From the NCBI GenBank assembly GCA_958435545.1, contig CAUBGU010000064.1, positions 1-7,714 on the forward strand: a stretch of 7,714 nt of DNA, in the 5' to 3' direction. Numbering within the stretch: the first letter of the stretch is position 1; every line of letters starts with the position of its first letter. The notes beneath the pieces are model-generated. The model saw nothing but the letters and a program-made list of their open reading frames with translations. It was not told the DNA's origin and ran no database searches. The position numbers and the translations under genes were made by a program. Shown in pieces: positions 5,755 through 7,714 of this stretch. Origin of the DNA: an uncultured Collinsella sp. GTDB taxonomy: Bacteria > Actinomycetota > Coriobacteriia > Coriobacteriales > Coriobacteriaceae.

Positions 5755-6198
5755 CTACGCGAGGCGGGCTCCGACGATCTTTGCTGCGGCCGGCTTATCG
5801 AAGTTGCCGCCGGTGGCCTTGCCCAGGGCACCCATGACCTGGCCCATCTGCTTCTTGGACGTGGCGCCCAGCTCGGCGATAACCTGCTCGATCAGGGCCT
5901 CGAGCTCCTCGCCCGAAACCTGCGCGGGCAGCAGGCTCTCCAGGATCTTGACCTGCTCGGTCAGGTTGTCGGTACGCTCCTGGTCGGTGCCGGCCTTGAT
6001 GGACATCTCCAGCGTCTCGCTCGTCTGCTTGATCAGGCGCTTGATCATGCTGTTGACGTCTTCCTCGGTCACATCGCGGCGCTCGTTAACCTCGATATTC
6101 TTCACCTCGGCCTTGACCTGGCGAATGATGGACAGGCGAACCTTGTCCTTGGCCTTCATGGCCGCGATCATTTCTTTCTGCAGCTCTTCGTTGGTCAT
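5755..6198 (-). CDS. yqeY: GatB/YqeY domain-containing protein
   Basis: Encodes 147 residues, the normal size of free-standing YqeY proteins. It is almost wholly helical, starting MTNEELQKEMIAAMKAKDK and continuing VRLSIIRQVKAEVKN, the typical family N-terminus, then the region ERRDVTEEDVNSMIKRLIKQ and a C-terminal LGATSKKQMGQVMGAL segment that matches the tRNA-interacting GatB tail domain. YqeY is related to the tRNA-binding domain of the GatB amidotransferase subunit; a role in tRNA handling is supposed but not demonstrated. The ATG at 6198 has GAGAGGA seven bases upstream; a longer frame from GTG 6234 has no ribosome site and would overlap a hairpin. It lies 54 bases after the isomerase gene on the same strand and is probably co-transcribed with it. 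Confidence 0.92.
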   Translation of the reverse strand: MTNEELQKEMIAAMKAKDKVRLSIIRQVKAEVKNIEVNERRDVTEEDVNSMIKRLIKQTSETLEMSIKAGTDQERTDNLTEQVKILESLLPAQVSGEELEALIEQVIAELGATSKKQMGQVMGALGKATGGNFDKPAAAKIVGARLA

Positions 6199-6221
6199 CT
6201 GCAAATCCTCTCTAATAGCGT

Positions 6222-6247
6222 GGGCGGCACTCACGCGAGCACCGCCC
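6222..6247 (-). other. 9-bp hairpin between the isomerase and yqeY-like genes
   Basis: On the minus strand GGGCGGTGC pairs with GTGCCGCCC (plus-strand 6239-6247 with 6222-6230), including two G-U pairs, around an 8-nt loop. It begins 5 bases after the isomerase stop and has no T-tract after it, so full termination is unlikely. It may stabilise the upstream mRNA or lower the downstream gene's share of the transcript. Confidence 0.5.
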
Positions 6248-6252
6248 CATGG

Positions 6253-7473
6253 TTACTCAGTCTTCGACGAATCGTCGGTCGAACTCTTGGTGACGCCCTT
6301 CAGACTCACGTTATAGGGTACGTCCTTGGGCATGGGGTTGACGGTGATGTCGGCATCCTTCTTGTACTGCTCCAGCCACTCGCTGTACGCGGTGCTGGCC
6401 GCTTGCGTCTTCACCACGTTGGAGACGTACTTTTTGATGTCCTTGGGCACCTGGTTGATGTCATCAACCTGATTATCGACATGGAAGTAGTCGGTGCACT
6501 TGATGATGTGGTAGCCATAGGTCGACTCGACGACTTCGCTCACGTCGCCCTTGTTGAGTCCCTCGAGCGCCGTCTGGTAGCTGTCGACGAAAGTGGTGAG
6601 CTTATCCCAGCCCACATCGCCCTTCTTCTCCTTGGAACCGGTGTCCTCGGAGTACTGCTCAACGGCGTCCTCAAAGCTCAGCTCACCGGAGTTGATCTTG
6701 TCCAGGCACTCCTGCGCCTTGGCCTTGGCGGCAGCCTTGTCCTCGTCGGAAGCGTCAGAATCAACCTTGATCAGGATGTTCGACGAGCGGCGGGCGTCGT
6801 TGTAGCTGGACAGGTTTTCGTTGATGTAATCGACAATCTCGCTGTCCTTGGGCTTGCTCGTGGGCGCGACGGCATCCTTGAGTTTCTGCTGCGCCAGACT
6901 CTCCTTGAGTGAGTCCTTGTAGGTGTCCTCGGTATAGCCGTAGGTCTTGAGGGTCTTCTTAAAGGCCTTGGCGCCGCCCGCGCTCTTGCACGCGTCCTTC
7001 CAAGCCTTCTCGACCTCCTCGTCCGACACCGTCACGCCGTTCTCCTTCTGTGCCTGTTGAAGCAGAATCTGCTGCGTGTAGGAGTCGATGAGTTGCTTGC
7101 GGTACTTCTTGGGCGTGAGGTCGTTGTCAACCAGATACTGCGCCCAATCCTTATCCTTGGTGTAGCCGTAGGACGTGCGCATGCTCATGATCTGCTTGGT
7201 CACGGTGTCCTCGGTGAGGTTGGTGCCGTTGATAGTTGCAGCAACACCGCCGGTAAGCTTGTAGCTCGAGGTATCCTCTGCCTGCGACATGAGACCGGAG
7301 CATGCCATGGCCGAGACCGAGAGCAGCATCGCCAGCACGCCGATGACCACCAGGACGATCTTGACGGTCTTAGACACGTACGTCTTGCGCTGCTTCTTGC
7401 GAGAGCTGGAGGCAGCGCGAGCCTGCTGCTCGGGCGTCGGCTCGGGCGCAGGGTTCTTTTTCTTATTTGCCAT
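6253..7473 (-). CDS. Membrane-anchored parvulin-type peptidylprolyl isomerase
   Basis: Encodes 406 residues. A short Lys/Arg-rich cytoplasmic tail (1-35) precedes one membrane helix (about 36-57) that ends in SAMAC; Cys58 is not in a good lipobox, so an uncleaved anchor is as likely as a lipoprotein. An outer SurA/PrsA-like chaperone region follows (about 75-225), then a parvulin domain (about 228-330) with DVGW (286-289) and YGYHIIKC (319-326), and a charged Ser-rich C-terminus. It should catalyse cis/trans prolyl isomerisation of exported proteins outside the membrane. The first conserved parvulin His, usually in SHIL, is Asn232 here (SSNILIK); the second, His322, is kept. The ATG at 7473 has AAAGG six bases upstream. 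A longer in-frame extension to GTG 7632 translates repeat sequence and is rejected. Confidence 0.92.
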   Translation of the reverse strand: MANKKKNPAPEPTPEQQARAASSSRKKQRKTYVSKTVKIVLVVIGVLAMLLSVSAMACSGLMSQAEDTSSYKLTGGVAATINGTNLTEDTVTKQIMSMRTSYGYTKDKDWAQYLVDNDLTPKKYRKQLIDSYTQQILLQQAQKENGVTVSDEEVEKAWKDACKSAGGAKAFKKTLKTYGYTEDTYKDSLKESLAQQKLKDAVAPTSKPKDSEIVDYINENLSSYNDARRSSNILIKVDSDASDEDKAAAKAKAQECLDKINSGELSFEDAVEQYSEDTGSKEKKGDVGWDKLTTFVDSYQTALEGLNKGDVSEVVESTYGYHIIKCTDYFHVDNQVDDINQVPKDIKKYVSNVVKTQAASTAYSEWLEQYKKDADITVNPMPKDVPYNVSLKGVTKSSTDDSSKTE

Positions 7474-7540
7474 AGTTGGCCTTTCGCATAACGAATCGAA
7501 CAAACGCCATTGTGTCACAACGCGGCCCCCGCGGCACGCT

Positions 7541-7591
7541 TGGTGCATTGGGGACAGGTTAATCTGCACCATTTTGGTGCAAAGGGGACAG
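7541..7591. repeat. CTGTCCCC-family repeat pair, copy D1
   Basis: Two 17-base direct copies, 7541-7557 and 7575-7591, share TGGTGCA..GGGGACAG and differ at two bases. TGCACCA (7565-7571) and TGGTGCA (7575-7581) form a perfect 7-bp hairpin with a TTT loop. Both GGGGACAG cores point the same way, unlike copy C, which suggests tandem duplication or a degraded palindrome. The stretch lies in the untranslated region upstream of the isomerase gene. Confidence 0.7.
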
Positions 7592-7602
7592 ATGTGGCAC
7601 TT

Positions 7603-7654
7603 GGCAGTTGGACGTTCTTTATGTGCCGACACTTGGGAACTGTCCCTAACTGCC
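7603..7654. repeat. Degenerate CTGTCCC palindrome, copy D2
   Basis: GGCAGTT (7603-7609) and AACTGCC (7648-7654) form perfect 7-bp outer arms. A CTGTCCC half-core lies in the right arm (7640-7646); the left arm has lost the matching GGGACAG. TGTGGCAC (7593-7600) can also pair with GTGCCGACA (7623-7631) with one bulged base. This reads as an eroded member of the same repeat family. Confidence 0.5.
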
Positions 7655-7714
7655 GGCAGAGACGATATGAGCAGGACATAAAAACATTGAGAGCCCCTGC
7701 TGCATGAAAGACCG

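Larger units (their letters stand above)
7474..7714. other. Gene-free end region upstream of the isomerase gene
   Basis: No credible coding region is seen on either strand: open frames here translate repeats or run antisense, and none has a ribosome site and a recognisable protein. The isomerase promoter should be in its lower part; TTGTGACACAA (7510-7520) is a short 5-bp palindrome in that leader, but no convincing -35/-10 pair is seen. Bases 7655-7714 show nothing I can name, and any gene beyond 7714 is outside view. Confidence 0.6.

Noticed and set aside
6199..6234. Longer start (GTG 6234) for the yqeY-like gene
   Set aside because: No ribosome site; the 12 extra residues do not match the family's N-terminus, and ATG 6198 has GAGAGGA seven bases upstream.
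5680..6912. Plus-strand open frame of 410 codons
   Set aside because: It crosses the yqeY terminator and lies antisense to the yqeY-like and isomerase genes; its low-complexity Leu/Val/Asp/Gly composition is typical of a shadow frame.
7474..7632. N-terminal extension of the isomerase from GTG 7632
   Set aside because: It translates repeat sequence, lacks a ribosome site at its start, and would bury the membrane anchor after 50 odd residues; ATG 7473 has a proper site.
7510..7707. Small plus-strand open frame in the right-hand repeat region
   Set aside because: It is made of repeat units, has no ribosome site and resembles no known protein.

Overview
The window looks like the chromosome of a high-GC member of the Coriobacteriia, most likely Collinsella or a close relative. 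This is an inference from three things: a polytopic membrane domain fused to a LuxR-type helix-turn-helix, a Tat-type lipoprotein as solute-binding protein, and dense C/G-ending codon use. No rRNA, tRNA, CRISPR array or transposase gene is visible. Eight protein genes are supported: one on the plus strand and seven on the minus strand.

Layout. Bases 1-228 hold two perfect inverted repeats and the leader of a membrane-anchored LuxR-type regulator (229-1632, +). It converges on a cytidylate-kinase-like gene (1683-2306, -); a 16-bp hairpin between them looks like a shared bidirectional terminator. A 171-bp gap (2307-2477) holds a long imperfect hairpin of about 108 nt. Next comes a complete polar amino acid ABC importer operon on the minus strand, read right to left: ATPase (4776-5507), Tat/lipobox solute-binding protein (3892-4767), permease (3120-3866) and second permease (2478-3116), with 3 to 25 bases between genes. 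The 247-bp gap 5508-5754 carries the importer's presumed promoter, a 27-bp inverted repeat and the terminator of the next gene. Last are a YqeY-family protein (5755-6198, -) and a membrane-anchored parvulin-type prolyl isomerase (6253-7473, -), probably co-transcribed. Bases 7474-7714 hold no convincing gene but several repeat units.

How it fits together. The importer is a self-contained transport unit: binding lipoprotein outside, two permeases in the membrane, ATPase inside. The isomerase probably assists folding of exported proteins, which could include lipoproteins, though no direct link is visible. The regulator has no obvious target inside the window.

The most notable non-coding signal is a family of intergenic palindromes built around CTGTCCCC/GGGGACAG (28-62, 1637-1676, 5612-5682, 7541-7654). 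They resemble REP/REPIN-type repeats. Two of them differ by a compensatory base-pair change and bracket the regulator gene. I see no clearly new multi-gene system; the coding content is ordinary and the repeat and structure content is the part worth a second look.
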